Source: Prorocentrum cordatum (lineage: Eukaryota > Sar > Dinophyceae > Prorocentrales > Prorocentraceae). From it: DNA of 64,000 nucleotides. Shown here piece by piece: positions 1 to 9,140 of the stretch (position 1 is its first letter; every line of letters begins with the position of its first letter). The stretch spans positions 178,708 through 242,707 of the forward strand of contig CAUYUJ010011547.1 in assembly GCA_963575745.1 (NCBI GenBank), written 5' to 3'. Below the pieces are notes generated by a model. That model ran no database searches and had not been told where the DNA came from. It saw only the letters and a program-made list of their open reading frames with translations. The translations under genes were made by a program, and so were the position numbers.

Positions 1-466
1 TCTCGGGGCCTCCTGGGAGCTTCCTGGGGGCTTCCATTGGGGGGGGGCTCAAGACAAGGGGGCTGCTCTGCCGCCGGCCGCCCCGCTTCCCCATCCTCTG
101 GTCCGTCCCCCCCCGCGATGCCAACATGCGCGGAGACGGCAGCGGCGGAGCACGCCGCCTTCGAGGCGCTGACGATGGCCCGGGACCCGCTGCCGCGCTC
201 CCGGCAGCAGTGCGAGGGCGAGGCCGCGATCGAGGCGCGGAGCCCTCGGCGGTCGAGCGGGCCCGCCGCGGTCCGGGCCGTGACGCTGGCGGGAAGGGCC
301 CGCTCCCGCTCGCCCGTGGTGCGGCAGCGCTCGCCTCCCATCGGCCTGTCGCCGCAGAGGACCGCTCGGGGGGCGGCGCTGACGCCGGCGGAGAGCCGGG
401 CTGTCCGGCTGGAGGCCGAGATCCAGTGCGCGCGGATGCAGTTGGCGGAGGAGCTCGCCAGGCAGC

Positions 467-808
467 GTCTTCATCTTCGTCGGAGGGCTGCGCCGAGCCC
501 TGGCCACCAGGTCCTCCGACGCCGAGCAGGCGATCCAGGAGCAGGTGCAAACGATGATCAAGGGGACGGATCTGGAGAAGGAGATCTTGACGAACGAGCT
601 GGAGGATATCAAGACGAACGCGCCGCAGGTGACGCGCATCACCCCGCTGAGCAGCGAGAGAGTTTCGGATAACGAGCCCACGAGCAGCGTCCAGGAGGCA
701 CTGCCGGACGGTATCAAGCAGGCGGCCGGTGCTTTCCATATCAGCTTCTACAAGCACGCCGATATCGTTTCGGGGCAGCCAGAGTTCGTGCCCGACTGGA
801 GCGAATGA
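467..808 (+). CDS. Unrecognised coding-like segment
   Basis: This frame stays open upstream of its first ATG (554) to about position 449 and ends at a TGA at 806-808. The composition is mixed and protein-like, with a charged helical stretch (AEQAIQEQVQTMIK) followed by an acidic region, unlike the low-complexity translations around it. The upstream part probably continues in another frame (helical ESRAVRLEAEIQCARMQLAE, about 394-453), so an intron or a frameshift near 455-510 is likely. The stop overlaps the next ORF's ATG (ATGA, 805-808). I do not recognise the family. It could be an exon, or part of a decayed retroelement polyprotein, since retroelement remains lie 1 kb downstream. Confidence 0.3.
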   Translation, partial: VFIFVGGLRRALATRSSDAEQAIQEQVQTMIKGTDLEKEILTNELEDIKTNAPQVTRITPLSSERVSDNEPTSSVQEALPDGIKQAAGAFHISFYKHADIVSGQPEFVPDWSE

Positions 809-1302
809 AGAAGCTCGAGAGCTCAGTCGTTTCCAGGGGGTCCGTCCAGGGTTCTCTGGCTGGTACCCGCAGTTGTATTTTGGAGGATGTGTTGCGCACC
901 GGCCAAGTGGTGGGGGTGGATTTCGCGACGCTGGACTCGCAGGCGGGCTTGCCTGCGGAAGCGCCGTGCGAGGACTCTACTGAAGGCGATCTGCTGCACA
1001 TGTGGTGGCACGAAAAGATCGTGCCCGTCGGCCTGCTCAAGTTCAGGGATGATTCGTTCCGGTTCCGGTCTGCGCGCGACGCTCGGGATCGGAACCTCAT
1101 CTCTTCCTGCGTCGACGAGGCCTTCTCGCGAGGTGCTCCTCCCAGCGCGTTCGCGGTATCACCCGAGGGCTCGCATTCTGATCCCAGTCCTGCCACCATG
1201 GATGAGGAGATGGCGATGGAGGGGGAATGCCCCAAGGGCGACCGGGGCCGCCGAGGCCCCCTGAGGATGCGCCGCCACGGACAGCGACAACGACGGGCCT
1301 AG
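805..1302 (+). CDS. Unrecognised 165-aa ORF
   Basis: ATG-initiated ORF overlapping the stop of the preceding segment by four bases. The middle third is non-repetitive and protein-like (for example LLHMWWHEKIVPVGLLKF), while the last 40 residues are Arg/Gly-rich and low in complexity. No signal peptide or membrane helix is visible. No family is recognised. Overlapping, frame-shifted neighbours suggest decay of a longer coding region rather than an operon. Confidence 0.25.
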   Translation: MKKLESSVVSRGSVQGSLAGTRSCILEDVLRTGQVVGVDFATLDSQAGLPAEAPCEDSTEGDLLHMWWHEKIVPVGLLKFRDDSFRFRSARDARDRNLISSCVDEAFSRGAPPSAFAVSPEGSHSDPSPATMDEEMAMEGECPKGDRGRRGPLRMRRHGQRQRRA

Positions 1303-1739
1303 CTGAATCCTACGGGCCTTGGCGGGCCCCATCGGGCCCCGACGAGCCGTCGGAGCCTCCGACTCCGCCGCCGTCCTCGTCTCCGCCATCGACCTCGACG
1401 CCGCCGCCGCCGACCTCGACGCCTACGAGGTCTTCCAATGGCTGGGCGGCCGTCTGCCCGCGGCGCAGCGCAGCCTACAGTGAGGTGCTGGGGAAGGTGC
1501 GGGCCTTGGCGGCGGGCGGCATGGCCCTCGACGACGTTCTCGTTCACCTCGAGGCCGAGGCGCAGGGGCATCACCGGCGGGGCATTGCCGGGCGGTGCCG
1601 AGAGGCGGCGCTGCGCGGGCTGGCGCGCGCGCGCTGGAGCACGCCATTGACAAGTGCGTCAAATGTGTGGAAAGGACGTTCGGCGCATGCAAACTGAGCA
1701 AACACTACTGCACACATTGCGCTGTGCACTACATTGAGA
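1303..1739 (+). other. GC-rich stretch with possible frame-shifted coding remains
   Basis: The first half encodes only Pro/Ser/Thr low complexity. From about 1,470 one frame reads a plausible helical stretch (EVLGKVRALAAGGMALDD). From about 1,640 another frame reads a Cys/His cluster (C-x2-C-x7-C-x6-C-x2-C-x3-H) that could be a zinc-binding module. The frames do not join, and I call no gene here. Confidence 0.25.
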
Positions 1740-2666
1740 CCGAGGGCGGCCGCGTCCGGCTAGATCAGGATGAACGCGCTGAGCAGTTTCGTCCGATGCA
1801 GCACCCAGAACTCAGGGGCGCTGTAGCGGAAGACAGGGCAACGAAGGCCGTGTCCGACATGCTCATCAGTTCACGTGGTGCCGTGGCGCACGCATTACTC
1901 ACCCAGGCGCAGTTGACGGCATGCGTAGTATCTTCACTGCGCGCGCAGGAACCCACAAACCTCCGAGCGCGACGACTGAACGCCGTCACGCGCAAACTTC
2001 AGCGAGGTCCAAATAACAATATATCAGCTCATGGCTCCAACAGGAGATGTGGACCTTCACGGTGACTCTGGACATCGTCGCTTTACTGGGGGCGACGATG
2101 ACGAGGGAATGGGATATGGCATGCGATGAGCCAACCTTTTACTGCGCGGACATGCGCCTAGTGGCGAAGCAGTAGTACATCTGTTCGATGCATACTGCAA
2201 GTCGCATTGCTTGCAGGTGCGCCCCAGCTACGCAGCTGAAGCACTGGCAACCGCGCGTGATCTTGATGACTTGGACCCCGCTATAGTTGCGCTGGGCGAG
2301 CTTGAAACAGGACCCCTATCGCCCACTCAACTGAAGCACATTCTGGAGTTAGGTGATCTCAGCAGTAAGGCCATCCTTGCCATGGGCGCTGAGTCTGTCT
2401 TGTAATCTTTGTTGCGTAAGGACTTGAAGAAGCCTGCCGAACGCGCCCTACTGAGTCACATCAGCTGGATAAGACAAATTATGGACCGAGGTGTAGTTCA
2501 TAGCGTGCAGTGGTGTGATGCACGGGACATAGCCGCTGACGGCCATGCCGAGGGGTGCATCGATCGCGCGTTGCTGCTGCAAGTAACGGAGGACAATCAG
2601 TCCTTCAAATGCGAAGTAGAGAAGCACATGTCTTTTCGGGGGAAGAAAGACGCAGCGCCAACATAG
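1740..2666 (+). pseudogene. Copia-like reverse transcriptase C-terminus and RNase H relic
   Basis: Decayed 3' end of a dinoflagellate copia-type polyprotein. The segment at 1,850-2,040 reads like the end of the RT domain (a ...RGAVAHALLTQAQLTAC... block followed by RRLNAVTRKLQR). The segments at 2,211-2,405 and 2,409-2,666 read like RNase H: PAERALLSHISWIRQIMDRG followed by the W-DARD-ADG-IDR pattern that matches the usual W-DTRDM-ADG-TKG-DR block of this family. The frame is broken by a TAA at 2,403-2,405 inside the RNase H domain and by shifts between segments. No LTR is visible. The RNase H signature differs from that of the large copia element at 37-45 kb, so it is a separate lineage. Assignment rests on motif recognition only. 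Confidence 0.55.
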
Positions 2667-2765
2667 GGCGGGTCTTATTTGGGGCCAGCGGATATCAATG
2701 AGGACGACTACTCAAACACAGACAAGTAGTTGTCCTCGCCCGGACACGGACATATAGACCTACAA

Positions 2766-2846
2766 GTATACATATATATATACATATATATAAATAAATA
2801 TTCGCCCGGCCACGGGCACACACGCACGCACGCACGCACGCGCGCA

Positions 2847-2895
<49 letters not shown>
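2766..2895. repeat. Microsatellites (TATA, CACG, TA)n
   Basis: A short TATA-rich run, then (ACGC/CACG)n at about 2,819-2,842, then about 24 uninterrupted TA dinucleotides at about 2,846-2,893. Confidence 0.9.
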
Positions 2896-2896
<1 letters not shown>

Positions 2897-2939
2897 CAGC
2901 TACCATGAGTGCTCGGACACGGGCATTCGTCTCTTTTAG

Positions 2940-3540
2940 TGATTGAGGGGATCGTCCGGCCCGCTGGCTAGGCCCCCCCTGAATTGTCTGCGGGTAGTTG
3001 CGCGGTCTTGCCCGTGACTGCCCATGGTCGTCTGCGGTTGGTCGTGGCAATGCGCCATGGCAGGCCCTCGTGCTCTGCGCTGCCCTTTCTGCGTTGCGTT
3101 ACTGCATGTGGTCGGAAATTTTGAGAATCATTATCCCGATCCTCCTCCCCTGCTTGTTTGAATTAAGCAGGACTTGGATCGAGCGTTCGGTTCTTCCCTT
3201 TCCGAATTTACGCGAGGTTTAAGAAGAGGCTGCATAGCGAACGCTGTATCCGACGCTGTCTTGGCTTACGACAGCGCCGTCCTCTTTTGCTAGGTGCAGG
3301 ACTCTGTGCGCCTCGATTGGGGTCGGAGCATCAGATAACAGGCCATGTCTATATATGATCCACCTCTCCATCCCATGGCTTCTCTCTTACCTCTCGTCAT
3401 GTTTGCGTTTAGTGGGCGAGTTGTGGGATGTTTCGATACGTCGCCGACGTTATTCTGAGGGTGGGTTTTTCAGTTTATTACCTCATGGTTAAGCCCTGTA
3501 CCCTTGCCCTTCACTCAACTTAGCCCGTCTCGGCACCATA
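2940..3540. other. No gene or repeat recognised
   Basis: Less GC-rich than its surroundings. Short ORFs here have no recognisable features. Confidence 0.5.
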
Positions 3541-3544
3541 TTGG

Positions 3545-3962
3545 ACCGTTTTGGAAACATTTGGCGACCTACTTGGGCTGGCCGTCTTGGAGGCTATCTT
3601 GGGCGTCTTCGGAACCATCCGAGACCGCACGGGGGCCGTCGTGGGGGTTTCTTGGGCCTTCATGCGGCCATCTTGGAGGCCTCTGCAGCGATCTTGGGGC
3701 GACCTTGGGGATCTGTCGGACCTTCTGGCGCCGTCGGAAAGCCGAAAAGGCGCGAAAGCCCAAATCCTTCAAACATTGAAAATCAATGATTTTGACCTCG
3801 TCGGCTCTTTTTGTAGATCCTCTTGGAGGCCTCTTCGGTCGTCTTGGAAGCCTCTTGGGAACGCCTTGGGCCGTTCTGGGGTCATCTTAGGCCGGCGTGG
3901 GTGCATATTGGGCCGTCTTGGCCACACGTGTCGGCCGTTCTGGGCTTTCTCAGGGCCATATT
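3545..3962. repeat. Degenerate CTTGG minisatellite
   Basis: Imperfect units of roughly 14-20 bp built on CGTCTTGGGGCC/TCTTGGAGGCCT. The same family recurs at 4,480-5,190 and 59,880-60,330 in the opposite orientation, and at 31,135-31,700, 48,830-49,110 and 50,995-51,110 in this orientation. Translations of it (WGLLGASW-type) are artefacts. Confidence 0.7.
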
Positions 3963-4106
3963 GACCTTACCGACGGGAGGTGCGTTTTCCAGTTGACCAG
4001 CGGGCTTGGCCGAAGTCCCACGGGGGGAGTTCTTTAGTCCCCCAAAAAAACATCTTGCCTGACATTTGGCGCGCCGTGCAACCCTGTGTCAAGCCACAGG
4101 GTGCTG

Positions 4107-4440
4107 CGGATGACGGAAAGCGCGCGTAGCGTCGCGATCGGTTAGCCGGGGGAAAAGCCAAGGGGGAGTGCGAGGGGGCTGGCCTCGGCGGGTCCAGATG
4201 ACGGAAGGCGCGCGTAGCGTCGCGATCCATCCGTCGGGAGGAGTACCGAAGGGGGAGGAGGAGGAGGAGGAGGAGGAGGAGGAGGAGGAGGAGGAGGAGG
4301 AGGAGGAGGAGGAGGAGGAGGAGGAGGAGGAGGAGGAGGAGGAGGAGGAGGAGGAGGAGGAGGAGGAGGGGGGGGGGGGGCTGGCCTCGCCAGGCCCCGA
4401 TGACGGAAAGAGCGCGCGTGTAGCGTCGCGATCCGCCAGG
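4107..4440. repeat. Three copies of an ~89-bp unit, the last split off by a GGA array
   Basis: The motif GATGACGGAAAGCGCGCGTA (with small changes) occurs at about 4,109, 4,198 and 4,399, each followed by a GTCGCGATC block. A (GGA)n run with a terminal G tract (4,256-4,380) lies between copies 2 and 3. Confidence 0.75.
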
Positions 4441-4479
4441 CGGGGGAGGTAACAAGCGAATAGCACTTGATGTGCCAGA

Positions 4480-5190
4480 TATGGCCCTGGACGGCCCGAG
4501 TCAGCCCCAAGGGTGCCTCAGAGGGCCCCGAGACCGCCCAAGACAGCTCCAAGAGCGCCCAGGCTACTCCAAGATGGCCTCAGGGAAGCCTAAGAGGGCC
4601 CCGAGACGGTCCGAGAGCGCTCACAGAGGGCCCTAAATGGCCTCAAGACGGTGGTGGTGGTGGTCTCTGCGTAACGGGAACAAGTCCCGAGCAGAGCAAC
4701 ACTCACCGCGACCACGACAACGCCGACAACGACGACGAAGAAGACGAGGCGCGCAGACGATCCGCACCGAAGCACGGATTAGGGAAAGGGCCTACTTTGC
4801 AAGTTCGGTCAAACACCAAGGGGGTTCCAAGACAATGAGCAAGCCATATCGCCCCCTCAGAGTACGAGCGCGTTCCGGCCCCGTGCCAAGCAGGTGCCGG
4901 AAAGAGCGAGGTACCAGTGATGACGTTGAGTCGGGAACATGGGTCTAAAGGCCCTCCCCCCTCCAAAGAGGCCCACAAGACGGCCCAAGAGGCGTCCAGG
5001 ACGGCCCAAGATACCCCCCAGACGGCCGAAGAGAGGTCCAAGACGGCTCCAAGACGGCCCAAGAGCGCTCAAAGAGTCCCCAAGACCGTTCCAAAATGGC
5101 CCAAGATGGCCTCACCTCAAGACGGTCCATGAGGGCCCCGAGACGCCCGAAGAGGTCTGCAACACAGGCTTCCCAAGAGGGCCCAAGGAG
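4480..5190. repeat. CTTGG minisatellite, reverse orientation
   Basis: Imperfect units such as CCAAGACGGCCCAAGAGG, the reverse complement of the array at 3,545-3,962. Only the part around 4,690-4,930 lacks the repeat, and no gene is seen there. Confidence 0.65.
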
Positions 5191-5197
5191 ACAAAAC

Positions 5198-5570
5198 TCA
5201 TCGAGTGTTCGATTGCTTCTGACTGTTTTCCATGTCCTCGCCTTTTCGGGCCAAGAACGGCCACGGCCCTAGAGGCTCCACAGATCTTCCCAAGCTCCTC
5301 CAAGGCGTCCTGCACGTACCGACCTGTGTACTTCCCCCTCTCCTCCTCGTGAAGATGAACCAATGTATCGAGTGCCTCTGACCGCTCGTCCCAGTGCTTG
5401 TGGCCGTAAACAGACCGTTTCCCTTGGTGATCGATTGGAGGGTGCCAATCCCGTACGCAATCCGGTAGTCCACGAGGGTGGGCCAATTGTGGTGCTTGTA
5501 GAGGGCGGCCGAATGCTCGGCCATTCGGAGCAGCGCCTTCACGAGGGACCACCACAAGTCGCCCGGGCAA
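5198..5570 (-). pseudogene. Unrecognised minus-strand coding relic
   Basis: Two minus-strand frames carry protein-like sequence: one reads SLVKALLRMAEHSAALYKHH and continues to TLQSITKGN, the other continues with a charged helical stretch (GRYVQDALEELGKI). The TLQSITKGN coding motif occurs a second time on the same strand at about 5,615-5,650, so part of the region is duplicated. A frame change near 5,420 breaks the reading frame. No family is recognised. Confidence 0.3.
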
Positions 5571-5896
5571 ATCGCGACCTTGAAGCGTCCTCAGCCCCGT
5601 GTCGCTAACACCATCAGCTCGTTTCCCTTGGTGATCGACTGGAGGGTGGCAATCCGACCTGCCTTCTCCTCCTCCTCTCGCTCATTCCGAAGGTCCAGGC
5701 TGTGTGCGATGCCCGCCAGCAAGCCGGTGGCTGCGTCTCCTCCGAGGAGGTGGGCTTCGCCCCCCAGTGCACCGGGCCTCCTCGGTACTGTGGCGACCAT
5801 GCTCTCCACGTCCTCCCTGTCTGAGCTGGCCCTCGCCCTCAGCCCGCGCCCTCGATCGGCCGCCAGCGGCAACGGGGTTCCGAGGCGGGAATTGAT

Positions 5897-6040
5897 CCGT
5901 ATCCACCGCCTGGAGGGTCAGTTTTGGAGTCTCGGCAGGCGGTGGATATGGACATATTCAGGCCCCCGGAGGTCCGAAATACATCCATATCCACCGCCCG
6001 CTGGGGCACCAGGATGTCGGTTCCCAGGCGGTGGATATGG
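5897..6040. repeat. Two consecutive hairpins with a shared stem
   Basis: Stem 1: TATCCACCGCCTG (5,900-5,912) pairs perfectly with 5,936-5,948. Stem 2: CCATATCCACCGCC (5,985-5,998) pairs perfectly with 6,027-6,040 across a 28-nt loop. Both hairpins use the same sequence. Confidence 0.85.
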
Positions 6041-6199
6041 ATAAATCCCCGCCTCGCAGGGGGGGAGTCGGGCGGCCGATCCCTGGGGGCCCACCAGTGG
6101 GGCTGGTGACCGCGCCTGGAGCCTCGTGGCACGACTACGACTGAGGCCAGGCGGGTCCCACTGGCCCTGCTCCGGCGACAAGCGCCGCCCCACGGGCGC

Positions 6200-6703
6200 G
6201 CCCTTTCCCCTCGGGGGTCGGCCAGGGGAGGCAGCGGTGGGAGCGGCTTCGCCACGGGCGTCCTCAAGGCGGCCAGCCGACTCTCCTCACGGACCGCCGC
6301 CTGACTGGCCCCTCGACGCTCGTTGACGATGTCCTCCAAGTTCCTCAGGTTCCTCAGCTCCTCCGTCTCCATGAAGCTGCTGCATTCGAGGCGAAGGGCT
6401 GCCAGCGACTGCCCAATGGCATTACATGCCTCACTCAGGTCGTCGAAGCCCTCCGACAGCTGGAGTCTCGGCTACGTCGAGGGGGCGCGATGAGGTATGC
6501 TCTCCCTGCGAACACCTCTTCAGGTACTCGATGGCCAGCGCCGTAGGCCGCTTCCGCCTCCAAGTCTCGGCCGCCGCACTGCTAGCCAGCAGCCCGAGCT
6601 CCGCCCGCGAGAGGTCAGCCTGCGGCGCCCAGGACGGCACCGAGGGGTACGCCGCCGGTTCCTCGTCCTGGAACCTCACCTCCTGCGAAGGTCCTGGCGG
6701 CAT
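6200..6703 (-). pseudogene. Unrecognised minus-strand coding relic, helical
   Basis: Around 6,431-6,703 one minus frame reads a helical segment ending in ALAIEYLKRCSQGEH. At about 6,270-6,430 another frame continues with a charged coiled-coil-like stretch (METEELRNLRNLEDIVNERR). The regular hydrophobic pattern argues for genuine past coding. The two are out of frame with each other, which suggests an intron or decay. It may belong with the relics at 5,198-5,570 and 6,771-7,049 as one old minus-strand gene or element. No family is recognised. Confidence 0.3.
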
Positions 6704-6770
6704 CCTTGACGCGGGTTCCTCCCAGCCTCCTCCGCTGCCTGCGGTCTGACCGTGCGCGGGCTCCGGGACG

Positions 6771-7049
6771 TCATTCTCTTCTCATCCTCGCTCCTCCTCG
6801 CTGCCCCGCGCTGCGCTTTGGCCACCACGTGGGGCAGGTCGCCCGGCTCCGACACGCCCGCCTTGTCGCGGCACGGGCAGAGCAGAAGCCGTGCCGCATG
6901 ACGCGGCCCAGATGTGCGCACCCGATATGGGCGCACTTCTTGACCCCGCACTTGGCCTGGTACGCGTTGTTGTGCTGCCAGCAGAGATTTGCCGCGCCTG
7001 CTCCTCCCCCGAGGTTCGACTTCTCCTTGTCCTCACGGAGTAGTTGCAC
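6771..7049 (-). pseudogene. Cys/His-rich minus-strand coding relic
   Basis: The minus frame contains CGVKKCAHIGCAHLGRVMRH followed by GFC, a Cys/His spacing compatible with a small zinc-binding fold. A plausible continuation lies in the adjacent frame (EPGDLPHVVAKAQRG). It sits at the upstream end of the minus-strand relics that run down to 5.2 kb. Function unknown. Confidence 0.3.
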
Positions 7050-7650
7050 GGCATCTCCCCAAGCCCTGTGCTTAATTACGCTTCTCCTTGCTCAACCGGT
7101 AGATCTTGTCTCTCCCTCCTGGTAGAGCACCTCGTGGGCCACGCACTTGGCCTCCTCGGGCTCGGGCTCGGATGCGGAATCCGAATGGGGGTCCCAGAGC
7201 AGCTCTGCCGGTGGGTCCGAGACTGACCGCCGTGAACGACACCCTGTTTTTTTGCCGACGAGCGCTCTGCAACGGCAGAGTGAATATGTCACGGAATACC
7301 TCTTGGAGGTTGTGAACATGTCAAATGGTCAGACGGCAGTTGTATGCCTGAACTAATCCAGACTGTGCTGATATCTGCTGTGGATGAGGGAGGAAGGAGG
7401 ACGGAGGGTAAATAATAATTGATAAAGAGAAAAGGTGAACGACACCCTGTCCTCCCGAGGTGTCGAAACGACCCCGCGCAGCTCGGCGCACCTTCGCGGC
7501 GCTCCGCCCCCTGTATTGCGAGCCCAGGCGCCGGCCCCACCACGCCCGTGCGGCCCAACAAGGGGGGGGGGCGAGGCCACAACGAGGGCCTCCAGGTGCG
7601 GCATCCGTCTCCTCGGTCACGTAGCCGCAGGACGGCACGTGCACCGCGTA

Positions 7651-7838
7651 CGGTAGGTTTGCGTCGTGTCGACCAGCGGCGACCCCGACGCCGGCGTTCA
7701 ACATTGAATGCCGGCGGAGGCCCAGAATCGGTCGATGTTGAACGATCGGACGTTACGGAAATGGCCGATCGTTCAAGGTTGAACGATCCTCGCGGCGTCA
7801 GGGACCAACGCCCAGGTCGACACGGCACGGACCTGCCG
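7651..7838. mobile_element. 188-bp TIR element (MITE-like), best-preserved copy
   Basis: The ends form a terminal inverted repeat of about 26 bp, 21 of 26 positions paired including the flanking bases (CGGTAGG...CCTGCCG), with a TA dinucleotide on both sides (7,649-7,650 and 7,839-7,840) that could be the target duplication. Inside are palindromes, notably GATCGTTCAA-GG-TTGAACGATC near 7,766-7,787. Related copies: about 12,305-12,480 (degenerate), 17,230-17,262 (left end only) and 58,257-58,435. It has no coding capacity, so any movement would need a transposase from elsewhere. Confidence 0.65.
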
Positions 7839-7850
7839 TAGTTTCCCCCA

Positions 7851-8675
7851 TCAGCACACGGGGGCCTCGCGGCTCAAGCGGAGCGCCTGATCCTGCGGCT
7901 CTTGCAACAGAGTCCTCAGCCTTCTCGACGAAGAACCGAGGGCCGTGCTGTACTGCCACGTGCACGCTGACCTCTCGGGCTTCATCCCTGTGCTCAGGGG
8001 TGGGCGCTCCAGACGGGCAGCCGCGTCGCCGACCTTGACGACCAAGTGGTGTGCCTTCCCACTAGCGGCCCGAGCGCGCAACTGGGCGTAGAATGCGTTG
8101 TCGACCGGGATCGAGGCCCCCGGCCCCCGCAACTCCGGCATAGTTCCTTTCCCTCCCCCTTCGCCCGCTGATGGAGCCGTTTTAGGCAAAGGGCAACAGC
8201 CGAACGCCCACAGCACGGGGGACACGACCGTCTCGAGAGGCGTCACGACCAGGTAGTCCGCGGCAGTGATCATCGAGCGCAGCCTATAGCCCACGCCGAC
8301 TACCAAGCCCAGCATGAGCACAAGCAGCCCACCCCAGGACACGTAGTGCCAGTACTCTCCCAAGGCCACCCTCCCGACCGTAGCGAACGCTCCTGCGAGC
8401 AGACCTCCTGCTCACGCCCAGAGTCGTCGCCACCCGTCTGTGTCCCACTCTCCAAGGTAGCCTCCGAACCAGCCGCCGATGACGGTGGACCGCGCGTACT
8501 GGAAGCCCCACCAGCTCTCCTCCTGCTCCTCCTCTTCTTCCTCCTCGGGCCCTGCTGGTGGCGAAGTGGGACGGCGGGGGCCCACGGATCGTGATCCTTC
8601 GCGACGCCGCGTGTACCACCCGCCTCCACTACCTGACACCGCATATTCATCGCAGGTCACGTGCGTGAACTTCAT
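7851..8675 (-). pseudogene. Membrane-protein-like ORF with one internal TGA
   Basis: From the ATG at 8,675 one minus-strand frame runs 274 codons to the stop at 7,851 with a single interruption, a TGA at 8,412-8,414. Residues 1-87: a hydrophilic start, an acidic run of Glu and a Trp/Gly-rich segment. After the stop there are two or three hydrophobic helices, the clearest being SWGGLLVLMLGLVVGVGYRL, then a Gly-rich linker and a soluble C-terminal part (HHLVVKVGDAAARLE...). No family is recognised. It may be a fresh pseudogene, a protein starting after the TGA, or a sequencing error. The TIR element lies 12 bp beyond its 3' end. Confidence 0.4.
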
Positions 8676-8954
8676 ACTGCGCCCTGCATTGATCGAGTTT
8701 GCTATGGGCGCTCGTCTTTGCGATGCGGCGAAGCGGCGTCGCCGCGCCTTTCGGCGCAGAGTTTCCGGGCCTGCGCGCAGAGTATGAGAAAGCAACCTTC
8801 GACGCGCAGTCTCTGGCGGCTACCTGACACCTCGTCAGCCTGTGGCGCCTGCTCTTCTGGTGCAGCCCCCTCCTCACGCCACGGCGGGGGTGGGCTCGCC
8901 CTGCCCTTGCCTCCCAATGGCTTCTCTGGGGCAGGCTTGCGCGGCGCCCTACCC

Positions 8955-9140
8955 GTACACGCCGGTCGTTGAAAGCAGGTATTTTGGGATGCCCAATTCC
9001 TGATCTTTTTTAGGCGCCTTCCTACTTCAGGAGTCGAGTGGTTTTCCCTCTTCCTTCCTCTTCAGGAGGCGGGCGGAAACCCAATCTATTTCCAACGCCT
9101 TCCTACTTCATGTTTCTACCTGCTTCTTCCGTCCGATGGG
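8955..9140. repeat. ~185-bp dispersed repeat, copy 1
   Basis: Shares its layout with 58,786-58,975: CGCCGGTCGTTGAAAG at the left, two internal CGCCTTCCTACTTCA blocks, and CATGTTTCTACCT at the right. The ends are short inverted repeats (GAAAGCAGGTA against TACCTGCTTCT). No ORF. Confidence 0.7.
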
